A DNA stretch of 13,557 nt from JAGOTP01 sp964415465 (GCA_964415465.1 CAYQAL010000021.1:1-13557), one strand, 5' to 3'; positions 1 to 7,789 are shown, counted from the stretch's first letter. Translations and numbers: made by a program. Notes: generated by a model not told the origin, from the letters alone.

Positions 1-95
1 TTGTACATCGTCGATTTACAAAACGCTCTCTCCTATAGCCGGTTTGACGTGTCATCAAATTTTCCTGATTGTAGAAGTAAGGTCGTGAGACCGGA

Positions 96-365
96 CACAA
101 GCTTCAGATGGGAGGTGAGAGCGAGAACAAAGAAGAGTGCGGAGGTGGGCGTTCCACATTACCGGTGAAACGAGCTACCGATCAAAGGCATACGTGCGTT
201 TGATGGATGAATGGGTTGCTCTTCTTCTTTCTCCATTCTGGAATCAATGAGCAGAGTACTGCATACGGACACATCACGCTCTCAGCAGCGCGACCATTCC
301 CGCAGGTATTCGCTCAACGATTGTCTCGTCTATGAGACGCTGAATGTAGGCCCATCTGAATTGTG
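96..365. ncRNA. Candidate structured RNA or leader, first domain
   Basis: No credible protein is encoded here, but the sequence folds strongly. CACAA (96-100) and TTCAGATGGG (103-112) pair perfectly with CCCATCTGAA (351-360) and TTGTG (361-365), giving 15 bp with a 2-nt bulge across about 240 nt. Inside, 123-137 pairs with 219-233 (13 of 15 positions), and 181-186 pairs with 199-204 around a GCA/TGC stem and TACG loop. CATTC (234-238) pairs with GAATG (342-346). Small hairpins lie at 251-262 and 326-338. The strand is undecided. A weak plus-strand promoter (TTGACG at 44-49, GATTGT at 67-72, 17-nt spacer) would start a transcript just before the outer helix. It could be an independent RNA or the 5' leader of the lipoprotein gene. 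I do not recognise a family. Confidence 0.5.
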
Positions 366-376
366 CAGAAGTATGA

Positions 377-406
377 AGCGGCGGGTGTACCGACCCATTC
401 GCCGCT
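377..406. other. GC-rich hairpin in the upstream non-coding region
   Basis: AGCGGCG (377-383) pairs with CGCCGCT (400-406), with an inner GGT/ACC extension. It lies just beyond the long-range helix that ends at 365 and probably belongs to the same folded RNA. No T-run follows closely, so it is not an obvious terminator. Confidence 0.45.
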
Positions 407-483
407 CCCTTCTCTGGTCCACCTCGCCCTTTTGTTCTTTGGTGGTGTGTGAGTCTGCGGGTATAGCGTCTGAGCACCTTATT

Positions 484-507
484 GCATTCGTCACGCGTTA
501 CGAATGC
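484..507. other. 8-bp hairpin just upstream of the lipoprotein gene
   Basis: GCATTCGT (484-491) and ACGAATGC (500-507) form a perfect stem with an 8-nt loop. The first in-frame ATG (504) sits inside this stem, which argues against its use and for the later ATG at 552. It could be an operator or the last hairpin of the folded leader. Confidence 0.45.
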
Positions 508-551
508 ACCTGGATGTCCAGTCACCTAAACGCGGAAAGAGTTGGTCGGTC

Positions 552-2642
552 ATGGGTTCACGTTCGAGGTTCGATCTTCGTCCGCAGTTCAATTCGTGGG
601 GGATTCTGTTCAGCTGGGTCGTGCAGCTCGTGCTCGTGGTATGTCTCCTGGATCTGCCGGGCTGCGGCAATGGCGAGGTCGGGAGCGGTGGGTCGGAGAC
701 GCTCACTCAGTCGGTCGCGGGCTGCACCGTTTCAACGATGCGCTACCCGACCACGGAGATGGAGTTCTCTCGGCTCTACGCCGCGCGCGACTTCCTCGTC
801 GACGACGTTCACATCGGTCGGGACATCAACCTGGCCGAAGGAACGGCTATCTATCCGATCGCCTGCGGCACGATCCGTGTCTACCGGGCGGCGGATGGCT
901 ACGGCACGCTGGTCGCGGTCATCGAGCATCATCTCGCGACGCCGATCACGGTGCAAAATGGGGTAGGGGAGCGGGTGTCCGTGCAGGACTTCCTCTCGAT
1001 CTACGGCCATCTGCGGCCGACCACTCTGCGTACGGGCGGCGCTCGCTTGCCCTGGCGTGATGGTGACACGGTTCGCCCCGACCAGATCATCGGCTACGTG
1101 CAACACGCAGCTGACAATGGAGACGGCGACGAACACCTGCACTTCGGGATTCGTCTTCAGACGATGGCCGAGGCAGCGCGCGTTGATCCGGCGGCCTGGT
1201 TCGCCGGGTACGATCGCGATCGTGTAAGGCGGCGATGGTATGCGAGTCCGACGCTCTTCATGAGCGCCCTCATGCGGCGCTCGGCGGTCACGTCGACGTC
1301 GACCTGGCATCCGACGGGTACGGTTCTCTCCGTGAGTGGAGAGCACTGGCTCGTCGTGTCGGACGGGATGCTCACGCGCCTCACGAGCGACGTGGTGCGC
1401 GATGAACGGCTGGGCGGACGGGTGGTGAGCGGCATTCCGGCCGAGATCGCCTGCATGACCACGGTCGGGTTCTCGCTCGAGCGGACGAACAGTCACCGGC
1501 TGGTCCGTTTCGAGGGAAGTTCGACGGTCTACGAGTACGCAGAGGCGCCCTCTCCGGCGCGCTACACGTTCCTCGCACAACAGGCGTTCGACTCCTGGGG
1601 CTGGAACGACTCGCAGATCGAAGTACGTGGGGCTGGTGAGCGAACGGCCTTCCTCGCGCGCTACCGTGACCTCGGGTCACGACGGCTCCGAGAAGGAGCG
1701 CTCGTGAAGGTAGCAGGTCGGAGTGATGTTTACGTCGTGTCGCAAGGCGCGCGTCGACCGATCTTCGACTGGCCGACCTTCCTCGCGCTCGGCTACGACG
1801 AAACGTGGATCATCGAGGTTGATTCCTCCGTCCTCGATGTTCTCGCTGGTCCCTTGGGCGAAGTCATTCGCCCGGAAGACCTCCGTCGCTGCCGAAGCAC
1901 GCCTTCTCCCATGGATGCGGGTGTTCCAGTGATGGACGCAACCGTTCCCCTCGATGTGTCGGCGGGAGTCGATGCCTCGATCGATGCGACGGTCGATGTT
2001 CCTGCTGGGGTGTCGGTGCGTGATGTGCCGGTTTACCACGATGCAGGGGTGTCGCCGATGGATGTGGGTATTCCGTCTATGGATGTCGGGCGAGACACCG
2101 GTTCATGTATGGATCCGCCGCGCGACGCGGGTAGCGTGGCGATGGACGTCGGTGTACCGGATTCTGGTGCGCCGTCGTTGCTCGACGCTTCCGTGGCAGA
2201 CATCGTCGACGTGCAGCCCGTGGTGGGTGTTCCGCCCGGTGCCGTTATGCGCTACGAGTTCCGTCTCGCGACTGACAGCGAAAGCTGGCGTCCGACGGAG
2301 CCGTATCATCTGCGCGATCAGTGGTGGCGGCAGCTCGACTGCCTCAACGCGATCGATAGCGATCGAACGCGCATGGTGGCGCAGGGTAATGGCTGGTACC
2401 GCTGCGACACGGCTGAGATTCAGCGAGTCTTCGTCGGGACGTTCTTCTCACCGTCGCATCCCACGCTGGGTGATCGAGGTCACATCCCGACGATCGATAA
2501 CTGGCCGCGGCTCTGCAACCCACGACTGGGCGTCGAATGGCGCATCTCGGAGCTGCCGAGCGGCCGCGAAGTGTATCGCGGCTCGTCGAGCGGCCTGCCC
2601 TGCGAGAACGTGAGCGACCACAGCCGGCATCGCCTTCCTTGA
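552..2642 (+). CDS. Secreted M23-family (LytM-like) peptidase lipoprotein with Asp/Val/Gly-rich spacer
   Basis: From ATG 552 this gives 696 aa. That start has a purine-rich GGAAAGAG (534-541) and opens directly into a lipoprotein signal: basic N-terminus, hydrophobic stretch at residues 16-34, and lipobox LPGC with Cys38. Residues about 62-220 form an M23 metallopeptidase core with all key residues: HxxxD (H87, D91), the YGH histidine (H153) and HLH (H195, H197). M23 enzymes cut peptidoglycan cross-links. Residues about 250-450 contain two copies of a beta-rich module with the look of a carbohydrate or surface-associated repeat (function unknown). Residues about 453-557 are a low-complexity spacer rich in MDAG, MDVG and DVP motifs. 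An unrecognised Cys- and Trp-containing C-terminal domain follows. GC content and CTC/CTG/CCG codon use are clearly higher than in recA, ftsK or rpoB. Such spacers are typical of Myxococcota secreted proteins, so transfer is likely (inference). The target, self or other cells, is unknown. Confidence 0.8.
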   Translation: MGSRSRFDLRPQFNSWGILFSWVVQLVLVVCLLDLPGCGNGEVGSGGSETLTQSVAGCTVSTMRYPTTEMEFSRLYAARDFLVDDVHIGRDINLAEGTAIYPIACGTIRVYRAADGYGTLVAVIEHHLATPITVQNGVGERVSVQDFLSIYGHLRPTTLRTGGARLPWRDGDTVRPDQIIGYVQHAADNGDGDEHLHFGIRLQTMAEAARVDPAAWFAGYDRDRVRRRWYASPTLFMSALMRRSAVTSTSTWHPTGTVLSVSGEHWLVVSDGMLTRLTSDVVRDERLGGRVVSGIPAEIACMTTVGFSLERTNSHRLVRFEGSSTVYEYAEAPSPARYTFLAQQAFDSWGWNDSQIEVRGAGERTAFLARYRDLGSRRLREGALVKVAGRSDVYVVSQGARRPIFDWPTFLALGYDETWIIEVDSSVLDVLAGPLGEVIRPEDLRRCRSTPSPMDAGVPVMDATVPLDVSAGVDASIDATVDVPAGVSVRDVPVYHDAGVSPMDVGIPSMDVGRDTGSCMDPPRDAGSVAMDVGVPDSGAPSLLDASVADIVDVQPVVGVPPGAVMRYEFRLATDSESWRPTEPYHLRDQWWRQLDCLNAIDSDRTRMVAQGNGWYRCDTAEIQRVFVGTFFSPSHPTLGDRGHIPTIDNWPRLCNPRLGVEWRISELPSGREVYRGSSSGLPCENVSDHSRHRLP

Positions 2643-2672
2643 ATGACAACTTCGTTCTTTCTTCCTTTCTTT

Positions 2673-2719
2673 CGCGCCCTCTCCGTCGGTTCACTCCGTC
2701 TGAGGGTTTCGCGCGTTTT
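2673..2719 (+). terminator. Likely Rho-independent terminator of the lipoprotein gene
   Basis: CGCG (2673-2676) plus CCCTC (2677-2681) pair with GAGGG (2702-2706) and, after a TTT bulge, CGCG (2710-2713). TTTT follows at 2716-2719. It lies 31 nt after the stop codon and before the recA promoter region, as expected for a terminator separating the two units. Confidence 0.5.
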
Positions 2720-2745
2720 GCTCGGCTTAATGCACCGATCATCTG

Positions 2746-2754
2746 TGTGGATAA
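2746..2754 (-). promoter_or_regulatory. Perfect DnaA-box match upstream of recA
   Basis: TGTGGATAA is the exact complement of the consensus DnaA box TTATCCACA. It stands alone about 72 nt before recA, so it is not an origin. It could be a DnaA regulatory site or chance. Confidence 0.3.
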
Positions 2755-2760
2755 AGACGC

Positions 2761-2822
2761 TTGCATTATTGAACAAACCAGGTACGATTAGAACATAAAT
2801 AGAACATCTTTTTCTTTTGAAC
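2761..2822 (+). promoter_or_regulatory. recA promoter region with repeated GAAC motifs
   Basis: A plausible promoter is TTGCAT (2761-2766), a 16-nt spacer, then TACGAT (2783-2788), the same -10 hexamer proposed for pyrH below. GAAC recurs at 2771, 2791, 2802 and 2819, and TAGAACAT is directly repeated 11 nt apart (2789 and 2800), one helical turn. Gram-positive-type SOS boxes contain GAAC, but as an inverted GAAC/GTTC pair, which is absent here. A damage-responsive operator is therefore only a possibility. Confidence 0.3.
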
Positions 2823-2825
2823 TTT

Positions 2826-3757
2826 ATGGCTCGCAAATCTTCTGAGAATCAAAACGATGGTCGCTCGCTCGCCGTGCAGGGAGCAATCGATCAGATTAAA
2901 GAAAAGTTCGGTGATGGTTCGATCATGCGTCTCGGTGAAGCTCGTAAGATGCAGGTAGAGGCCATCCCAACCGGTTGTTTGTCGCTCGATCTCGCGCTCG
3001 GTGTGTTTGGTGTTCCTCGTGGCAGAATTGTGGAAGTGTTCGGTCCAGAAGCGTCCGGAAAAACCACGCTTGCCATGCATATTGTCGCGGAAGCCCAAAA
3101 GCTAGGCGGTGTCGCAGCGTTCGTTGATGCCGAACACGCCCTTGATCCAGATTACGCACGTAAAGTCGGCGTAAAAGTCGATCAACTTCTTATTTCACAG
3201 CCGGATAACGGTGAACAGGCTTTGGATATCGTTGAAACGCTTGTTCGTTCGAACGCAGTTGATGTCGTCGTCGTTGACTCTGTAGCGGCGCTTACGCCTC
3301 GCGCTGAAATTGAAGGAGAAATGGGGGATCAACACATGGGGTTGCAGGCGCGCTTGATGAGTCAGGCCCTGCGTAAGCTCACGGGTATCATTTCTCGTTC
3401 AAATACGGTCGTCATTTTCCTGAACCAGATCCGTCAGAAAATCGGAATCGTCTTCGGAAATCCAGAAACGACGACGGGTGGAAATGCGCTTAAATTCTAC
3501 TCCTCGATGCGTATTGAGATCCGCCGCGCCGCTCATATAAAGGTAGGGGATAAGATCATTGGAAACCGTGTAAAAATCAAAGTTGTGAAGAACAAGGTTG
3601 CGGCTCCATTCCGTACCTGTGAATTCGATATCATGTATAACGAAGGTATTTCAATTCCAGGCGACATGTTGGATGCAGGCGTGGACCTTGGCGTTGTCGC
3701 GAAGTCAGGTAATACCTACACCTTTGAATCGGAGAAGTTGGGTGTTGGTCGTGAAAA
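2826..3757 (+). CDS. recA: RecA recombinase, 3' end lost in the assembly gap
   Basis: RecA forms ATP-dependent filaments on single-stranded DNA, carries out strand exchange and triggers SOS co-protease activity. The visible 310 residues cover nearly the whole ATPase core: Walker A GPEASGKT (residues 73-80), catalytic Glu103 in DAEHA, Walker B ending in VVVDS (about 145-152), loop L1 (EGEMGDQHMG) and loop L2 with NPETTTGG (212-219) ahead of KFYSS. The sequence stops at 3757, where 100 N begin. About 30-40 residues, the rest of the C-terminal domain, are missing by comparison with the usual length of about 340-355. The apparent reading through the gap to 3884 is an artefact. ATG 2826 (MARKSS) is preferred over an in-frame TTG at 2817. 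No Shine-Dalgarno sequence is visible; the preceding bases are T-rich. No inactivating change is seen. Confidence 0.95.
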
Positions 3758-3857
3758 NNNNNNNNNNNNNNNNNNNNNNNNNNNNNNNNNNNNNNNNNNN
3801 NNNNNNNNNNNNNNNNNNNNNNNNNNNNNNNNNNNNNNNNNNNNNNNNNNNNNNNNN
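3758..3857. other. Scaffold gap (100 N)
   Basis: Exactly 100 N are present, the conventional placeholder for a gap of unknown size. recA enters it from the left and ftsK leaves it on the right. The true gap may contain additional sequence or even a small gene. No reading frame across it should be trusted. Confidence 0.98.
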
Positions 3858-6121
3858 CAGAAACGAAGCGAAGCGTTGCGGTAGTTTTTCTATGCGCGTT
3901 TTCGCTTCTTCTGTTTTTAGGAATGTTCGGTTTGGGCGGATCAGTTGGCGCTCGCTTAGATAGCCTTCTTACCTGGGTTTTTGGTTGGGATCGTTTCTTC
4001 TTGCCGTTCATTTCTCTCGCGATTGCTTACCATTTGGCGGCACCCGATCGTTTTCAGTTACATATTAAGAATGGAATTGGCTTCTGTTTGTTCTTCTTGT
4101 CTCTGAATCCCTTCATGCACGTTTTAGCGGTGCCTGAGGTTGGTCCGGTATCTGATCAGGTAACACGCGCCGTAGGTGGAAGGTTGGGGTACCTCATTGC
4201 CGCTCCGCTCGTAAGTTCACTCGGCCTCTGGGGGATGCGCATTTTGTTTGGGGCTATTTTTATCATCTCTGTCCTTCTTATCTTCAATCTCACAATTGAA
4301 GATATTCGCACGATTTTGAATTGGATCAAGCGTCTCGCCCTTCTGCTCCTTCAAGGTATTTCGTGGCCTGTGAAGCAATTGATTCGTTTACGCGAGGAAA
4401 AATCAGGTTCGTCTGGCACATTCTCACCAACGTACGACAATACAGCCGCTTACCAAGCTCCACTCATGACAGAAGAAGATCCTTCAGAAGCGTTTGAGGA
4501 TGAAGAGGATCGATCTGAGGAAGAGGAAGAGGAAGAGGAAGAGGCTGATCTTGAAGACGGTGAAGAGGTAGAAGAAGCTGAAGAAGGGGATGAAGAAGCG
4601 GACGAAGGTGGCAAGTCGTCGGCTGCTCCGCCGGCTAAGTCGAAGAAACGTTATCCAAAGATCGAAGTTCCACTCGATTTGCTTGATCGTCGTGATCAGA
4701 AGCCAACATCAGGTGACATCTCCCATAATCGCGAAGTTATTCGCCGTACGCTCGATAAGTTCGGCATTCCGGTCGAAATGGGCGAGGTTTCGGTTGGTCC
4801 AACAGTTACGCAGTTTACATTGAAACCATCCGATGGCATCAAGCTGTCGCGTATTACCGGTCTTCATAATGACTTAGCTTTGTCCTTAGCAGCGCATCCG
4901 ATTCGTATCGAAGCGCCAATTCCAGGTAAATCACTGGTTGGTATTGAAGTGCCGAACCAGTCGGTTGCGACGGTTGGGATGCGTGAAATTCTTGAGTCCA
5001 AAGAATTCCGCGAGCGTAAACCAGGTGGTCTTCACTTTGTCTTAGGGAAGGATGTAGCGGGTAAGCCATGGACCGCGGATTTGACCCGCATGCCGCACTT
5101 GTTAGTGGCTGGTGCGACTGGTTCCGGTAAATCGGTCTGTTTGAACGTCATCATCATGACGCTGCTTTACACGTTCAGCCCGGATGAATTGAAGTTCCTG
5201 ATGGTTGACCCAAAGCGCGTGGAATTACAGGTCTATAATGGGTTGCCGCACCTTGTAACGCCCGTCATTACAAAGACGAACGAAACGGTGAATGCGTTGA
5301 AGTGGGCATTACGTGAAATGGACCATCGCTATGACCTTCTCTCCAAAGTTGGTGCACGTGATTTAGCAAGCTACAACGCACGCGTTGAAGAAAAGATTCC
5401 GTATCTAGCGATCTTTGTTGATGAGTTAGCTGATTTAATGGCTACATCCGCGTCGGAAGTCGAAGGGCCCATTGTTCGCTTGGCGCAGATGGCGCGTGCC
5501 GTCGGTATCCACTTGATTCTTGCTACCCAACGTCCATCGGTCGATGTCATCACCGGTCTCATTAAAGCGAACGTGCCAGCCCGTATTGCCTTCGCGGTTG
5601 CGTCTTCGACCGACTCACGAACGATTCTCGACCAGGTTGGTGCGGATAAGCTCATTGGTCGTGGAGACATGTTGCTTTCAACGGCGGAACTCGCTACACC
5701 AAAGCGTGTGCAGGGCGCTTTCATCTCTGACACGGAAATTTCTCGTGTGGTTGAGTTCATCAAGTCCAAGTACGATCCGGCGGACTACGATTTCAGCGTG
5801 ACGCAACGCAATGGTGGAGGTTCAAGCGAAGGTGGGACGATCGGCGGTGGAGCGGGTGGGAGTGGAGAAGATGATGATCCGCTCATTCCAGATGCAAAGG
5901 AAGAGATTATTCGCGCGGGCAAAGCGTCGGCCTCTTTGCTGCAACGTCGTTTGAAGGTTGGATATGCGCGTGCAGCTCGTTTGCTCGATCTGCTTGAACA
6001 AGAGGGTTTTATTGGCCCAGCTGATGGAGCGAAGCCACGCGAGATTTTAAAGGCGGACTTTGGTCGTCAGATGGATTTAAACAGCCCAGCTTCTGATGAG
6101 TCAGAAGAGGAAGAAACTTAG
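3858..6121 (+). CDS. ftsK: FtsK/SpoIIIE DNA translocase, 5' end lost in the assembly gap
   Basis: FtsK is a septum-anchored hexameric motor that pumps chromosomal DNA during division. The frame is open from the gap edge (first full codon 3860). The residues before ATG 3923 form the first transmembrane helix (VAVVFLCAFSLLLFLG), so 3923 is not the true start; that lies in the gap. Further membrane helices fall at about 3970-4025, 4063-4125 and 4185-4290, making roughly four or five. A very acidic linker with a GAGGAA codon run covers about 4467-4612. The motor has Walker A GATGSGKS (5111-5134), Walker B IFVDELADL (about 5410-5437) and the ATQRPS motif near 5521. A Gly/Ser linker precedes a C-terminal winged-helix gamma domain (about 5920-6050), which in known FtsK reads KOPS polarity sites. 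The linker is far shorter than in E. coli FtsK, nearer to SpoIIIE length. The next gene begins 3 nt after the stop, so the two are probably co-transcribed. Confidence 0.95.
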
Positions 6122-6124
6122 CGA

Positions 6125-6817
6125 GTGTCTATGGGGTTCATCCAAAAAAGTATCAATCCTGGTGGAAAACTAGGTCATGATTTACGTGAACTTCGGACAA
6201 AGGCGGGCTTAAGTCTCGCGGAGGCAGCTAAGGCGAGTAAGGTCTCAGAAGGGTCGATTCGTATGCTCGAAGAAGAGCGCTGGAGCGAAATTCATGATCC
6301 GCTTTATTTTGAAAACGTATTTCGAACGTACTTGTCCCTCTACTCGATCCAGCAAAATTATTATCTTGAAAAGTATCGTACCGCATTACACATCAAAACA
6401 CGTGAACGACCGATGCAGGAGTTATTGCCGCGTGAACGTGTTCGTTGGTCAGATTTCACGGTGTGGTCACGCGTGCTCGCTGTGGCGCTTCTTGTGTTGT
6501 TCGCCTGCGCGATTGCCGGCTATGTTTGGTACCAAGTGCGAGCGGTAACAGCGCCACCTACGCTCTTTGTAGAAACACCGAAAGAAGGAGAGCGTTTGGC
6601 TCGTCCAGTAGCTGAGGTCAAAGGCAAAACCGAATCAGATGCGACCGTTTCGATTAATGGTCGACCAGCCATTGTGGAAGGTGATGGCTCTTTCCGTCTT
6701 ACGATCGATATCCCTTCGGGCCCAACCGTCATTGTCGTTGAAGCGAAAAAACGCCGCGGAAAACCTGCTGAAGAAACACGCCACGTCTTCTATCAGCGCA
6801 CCACCGAAACACCATAA
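6125..6817 (+). CDS. RodZ-like membrane protein with N-terminal helix-turn-helix
   Basis: The protein has 230 aa from GTG 6125, or 228 aa from ATG 6131 (third codon); the two starts cannot be separated. Residues about 16-75 form a Cro/CI-type HTH (KLGHDLRELRTKAGLSLAEAA, then SEGSIRMLEE) as in RodZ. There it docks on MreB rather than acting mainly on DNA. A basic stretch precedes one transmembrane helix (about 114-136). The outer part (about 143-225) is a small beta-sandwich of the Ig/glucodextranase type, with the pattern TPKEGERL, KGKTESDATVSING and GSFRLTI. RodZ links the MreB cytoskeleton to cell-wall synthesis and shape. Its position 3 nt after ftsK suggests one division and shape operon. 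The layout matches RodZ, but the outer domain is not the canonical DUF4115, so I give no symbol. Confidence 0.75.
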   Translation: MSMGFIQKSINPGGKLGHDLRELRTKAGLSLAEAAKASKVSEGSIRMLEEERWSEIHDPLYFENVFRTYLSLYSIQQNYYLEKYRTALHIKTRERPMQELLPRERVRWSDFTVWSRVLAVALLVLFACAIAGYVWYQVRAVTAPPTLFVETPKEGERLARPVAEVKGKTESDATVSINGRPAIVEGDGSFRLTIDIPSGPTVIVVEAKKRRGKPAEETRHVFYQRTTETP

Positions 6818-6818
6818 C

Positions 6819-6825
6819 AAAAAAA
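6819..6825 (-). terminator. T-run, possible 3' end of the minus-strand RNA
   Basis: Seven consecutive A on the plus strand give U7 on the minus strand, about 19 nt after the closing helix of the large RNA and 1 nt past the stop codon of the RodZ-like gene. Only a weak 4-bp stem (CTTC/GAAG) sits directly before it, so factor-independent termination is possible but not certain. The two transcripts converge here. Confidence 0.35.
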
Positions 6826-6844
6826 TCCTCTTCCTGACTGCGAA

Positions 6845-7566
6845 GCACTGTCACGCGCGAGAATGATTGTCCGGTGATGCAGGAGGAGCTTGTCCGGGAG
6901 AACCCCGAACGAGCCGCATCGATGGCCAATCAATGTGTGGCGTACAGCGTTCCGCAGTCCGAAAGACGATTTAAGCGCACGCTTTACTTGTTCCTACTGG
7001 TTCAATGGAGCTTACGAAGATTTTGGTGTTGCGTCAAGCGAGTTGAGAATTTCTTGAATAACAAAACACGGGTCGATCATCAACACTCTCTAGGCACAAA
7101 GCCGCAAGCGTTACGAGCCATAGCGAAGCTGCGTCTGACCATCGCCAGAGACAGAAAAATGCGTAGCTCGGGTGGAGAACCACCGATGACCAGCCCGTGT
7201 TTTGAAAGGGATCGAACGAAGGATAAAGGGGTGAGAGTCCCGGGGCGCCAGAGGCGCTTTGGGACGTATGGTCGAGGATGATGGGGTTGGAAGCCGTAGC
7301 CTCCGTGCCTATCTTCTTCGTCCTGCTTCACAAGTTGCCGTGTTCGGTTTCCCGTGAAGGTCGTCCCCTTATCTTTGGTTCGATCTCGCCAGCGTTTTGG
7401 AGGGTGGAGGTGGACACCGATGGTCCGAAGACCTGGTGTTCCGCAGATTCATGCGTGAGACATTCGAGCCGTAGCCCAAACGAGTCATACAACGAACCTG
7501 TTCCAGCGGCGGCTGGGGACCCTCCAAAACGCTGTAGAGATCGTGACGAGTTGCGCAAAGGGCAAC
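6845..7566 (-). ncRNA. Candidate large structured RNA, about 720 nt, minus strand
   Basis: No plausible protein is present. The two ends pair: 6845-6855 with 7542-7554, 11 bp with two single bulges. Within this are four folded units. (1) 7390-7405 pairs perfectly with 7519-7534 (16 bp) and encloses hairpins 7412-7442 and 7503-7516. (2) 7210-7231 pairs with 7365-7385 (about 20 bp, one mismatch, one bulge), with hairpins at 7237-7265 and 7326-7359. (3) 7062-7072 pairs perfectly with 7194-7204 (11 bp), with a hairpin at 7177-7192. (4) 6865-6872 pairs with 6924-6931, containing 6876-6880/6916-6920 and a hairpin at 6888-6914. The minus strand is favoured by the promoter at 7572-7600, by a cUUCGg tetraloop at 7422-7433 readable only on that strand, and by a T7 run just past the 3' end (6825-6819). 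It lacks RNase P, tmRNA and SRP signatures. Its size and multidomain shape resemble the ornate large RNA classes (OLE, GOLLD, ROOL), but I cannot match it to any. Confidence 0.7.
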
Positions 7567-7571
7567 CGTAT

Positions 7572-7600
7572 AGAATAATATAAGATTACTATTCTGTCAA
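7572..7600 (-). promoter_or_regulatory. Sigma70-type promoter for the large structured RNA
   Basis: Read on the minus strand: a perfect TTGACA -35 (7600-7595), a 17-nt spacer, and TATTCT -10 (7577-7572, 4 of 6 consensus). A start is expected near the G pair at 7567/7566, directly at the 5' hairpin GTTGC/GCAAC (7566-7562 with 7554-7550). No coding frame follows, which supports an RNA gene. Confidence 0.6.
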
Positions 7601-7647
7601 GCGTTCGTGTCCAACCAGCAGTAAATTGTGCTAGCTCTAGCGCAGTT

Positions 7648-7672
7648 TTCTGTTCAGACCATCTGAACAGAA
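7648..7672. promoter_or_regulatory. Perfect 11-bp palindrome with 3-nt spacer
   Basis: TTCTGTTCAGA (7648-7658) and TCTGAACAGAA (7662-7672) are exact inverted copies separated by CCA. No T-run follows on either strand, so a terminator is unlikely. It sits about 50 nt upstream of the -35 of the large RNA promoter, where an operator or activator site would fit. It could also be an RNA hairpin. Confidence 0.5.
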
Positions 7673-7685
7673 GTGAAAGTGGTTA

Positions 7686-7780
7686 CTGAATTAGGTTAGT
7701 GAGTTAGGCGTAGAAGGGGTGTGGCTCAGCATGGGGAGCCGCGCCGTCCTGCCTACCTCTCCAGAATAGAATTGATTCAG
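7686..7780. other. Small folded non-coding segment
   Basis: CTGAAT (7686-7691) pairs with ATTCAG (7775-7780), TAGGC (7705-7709) with GCCTA (7751-7755), and GGCTC (7723-7727) with GAGCC (7736-7740), giving nested stems over 95 nt. A D-arm-like stretch recalls tRNA, but no anticodon arm or T-arm follows. It could be a small RNA or part of a larger folded region. Confidence 0.3.
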
Positions 7781-7789
7781 AAGTTGAGC

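Noticed and set aside
274..525. 83-codon minus-strand frame upstream of the lipoprotein gene
   Set aside because: It crosses the stems of the folded region and has no ribosome site or recognisable domain; paired arms explain the sequence better than coding.
211..966. Open frame of 251 codons on the plus strand
   Set aside because: It overlaps the lipoprotein gene in another frame, starts in the folded non-coding region and is Arg/Ser-rich as expected of a shifted reading of GC-rich DNA.
2817..3884. recA frame running through the N run to a stop at 3884
   Set aside because: The N run is a placeholder of unknown length. The residues after it belong to the ftsK membrane region in a different frame.
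6884..6900. Resemblance to the RNase P RNA P4 motif (GAGGA then GTCCGGG)
   Set aside because: The matching downstream strand (ACAGAA then CCCGGCTT) is missing, and the same bases form a local hairpin.
7375..7386. GGTTCGATC resembling a tRNA or tmRNA T-loop
   Set aside because: It is one arm of the long helix 7210-7231/7365-7385, and no tmRNA 5' end or acceptor stem is present.
7080..7558. Small minus-strand frames of 83 and 76 codons in the large RNA
   Set aside because: They span both arms of several long helices, lack ribosome sites and resemble no protein. RNA structure is the better explanation.
7716..7770. tRNA-like D-arm (GTGGCTCAG then GAGC)
   Set aside because: There is no T-arm GGTTCGA, no proper anticodon stem and no CCA end.
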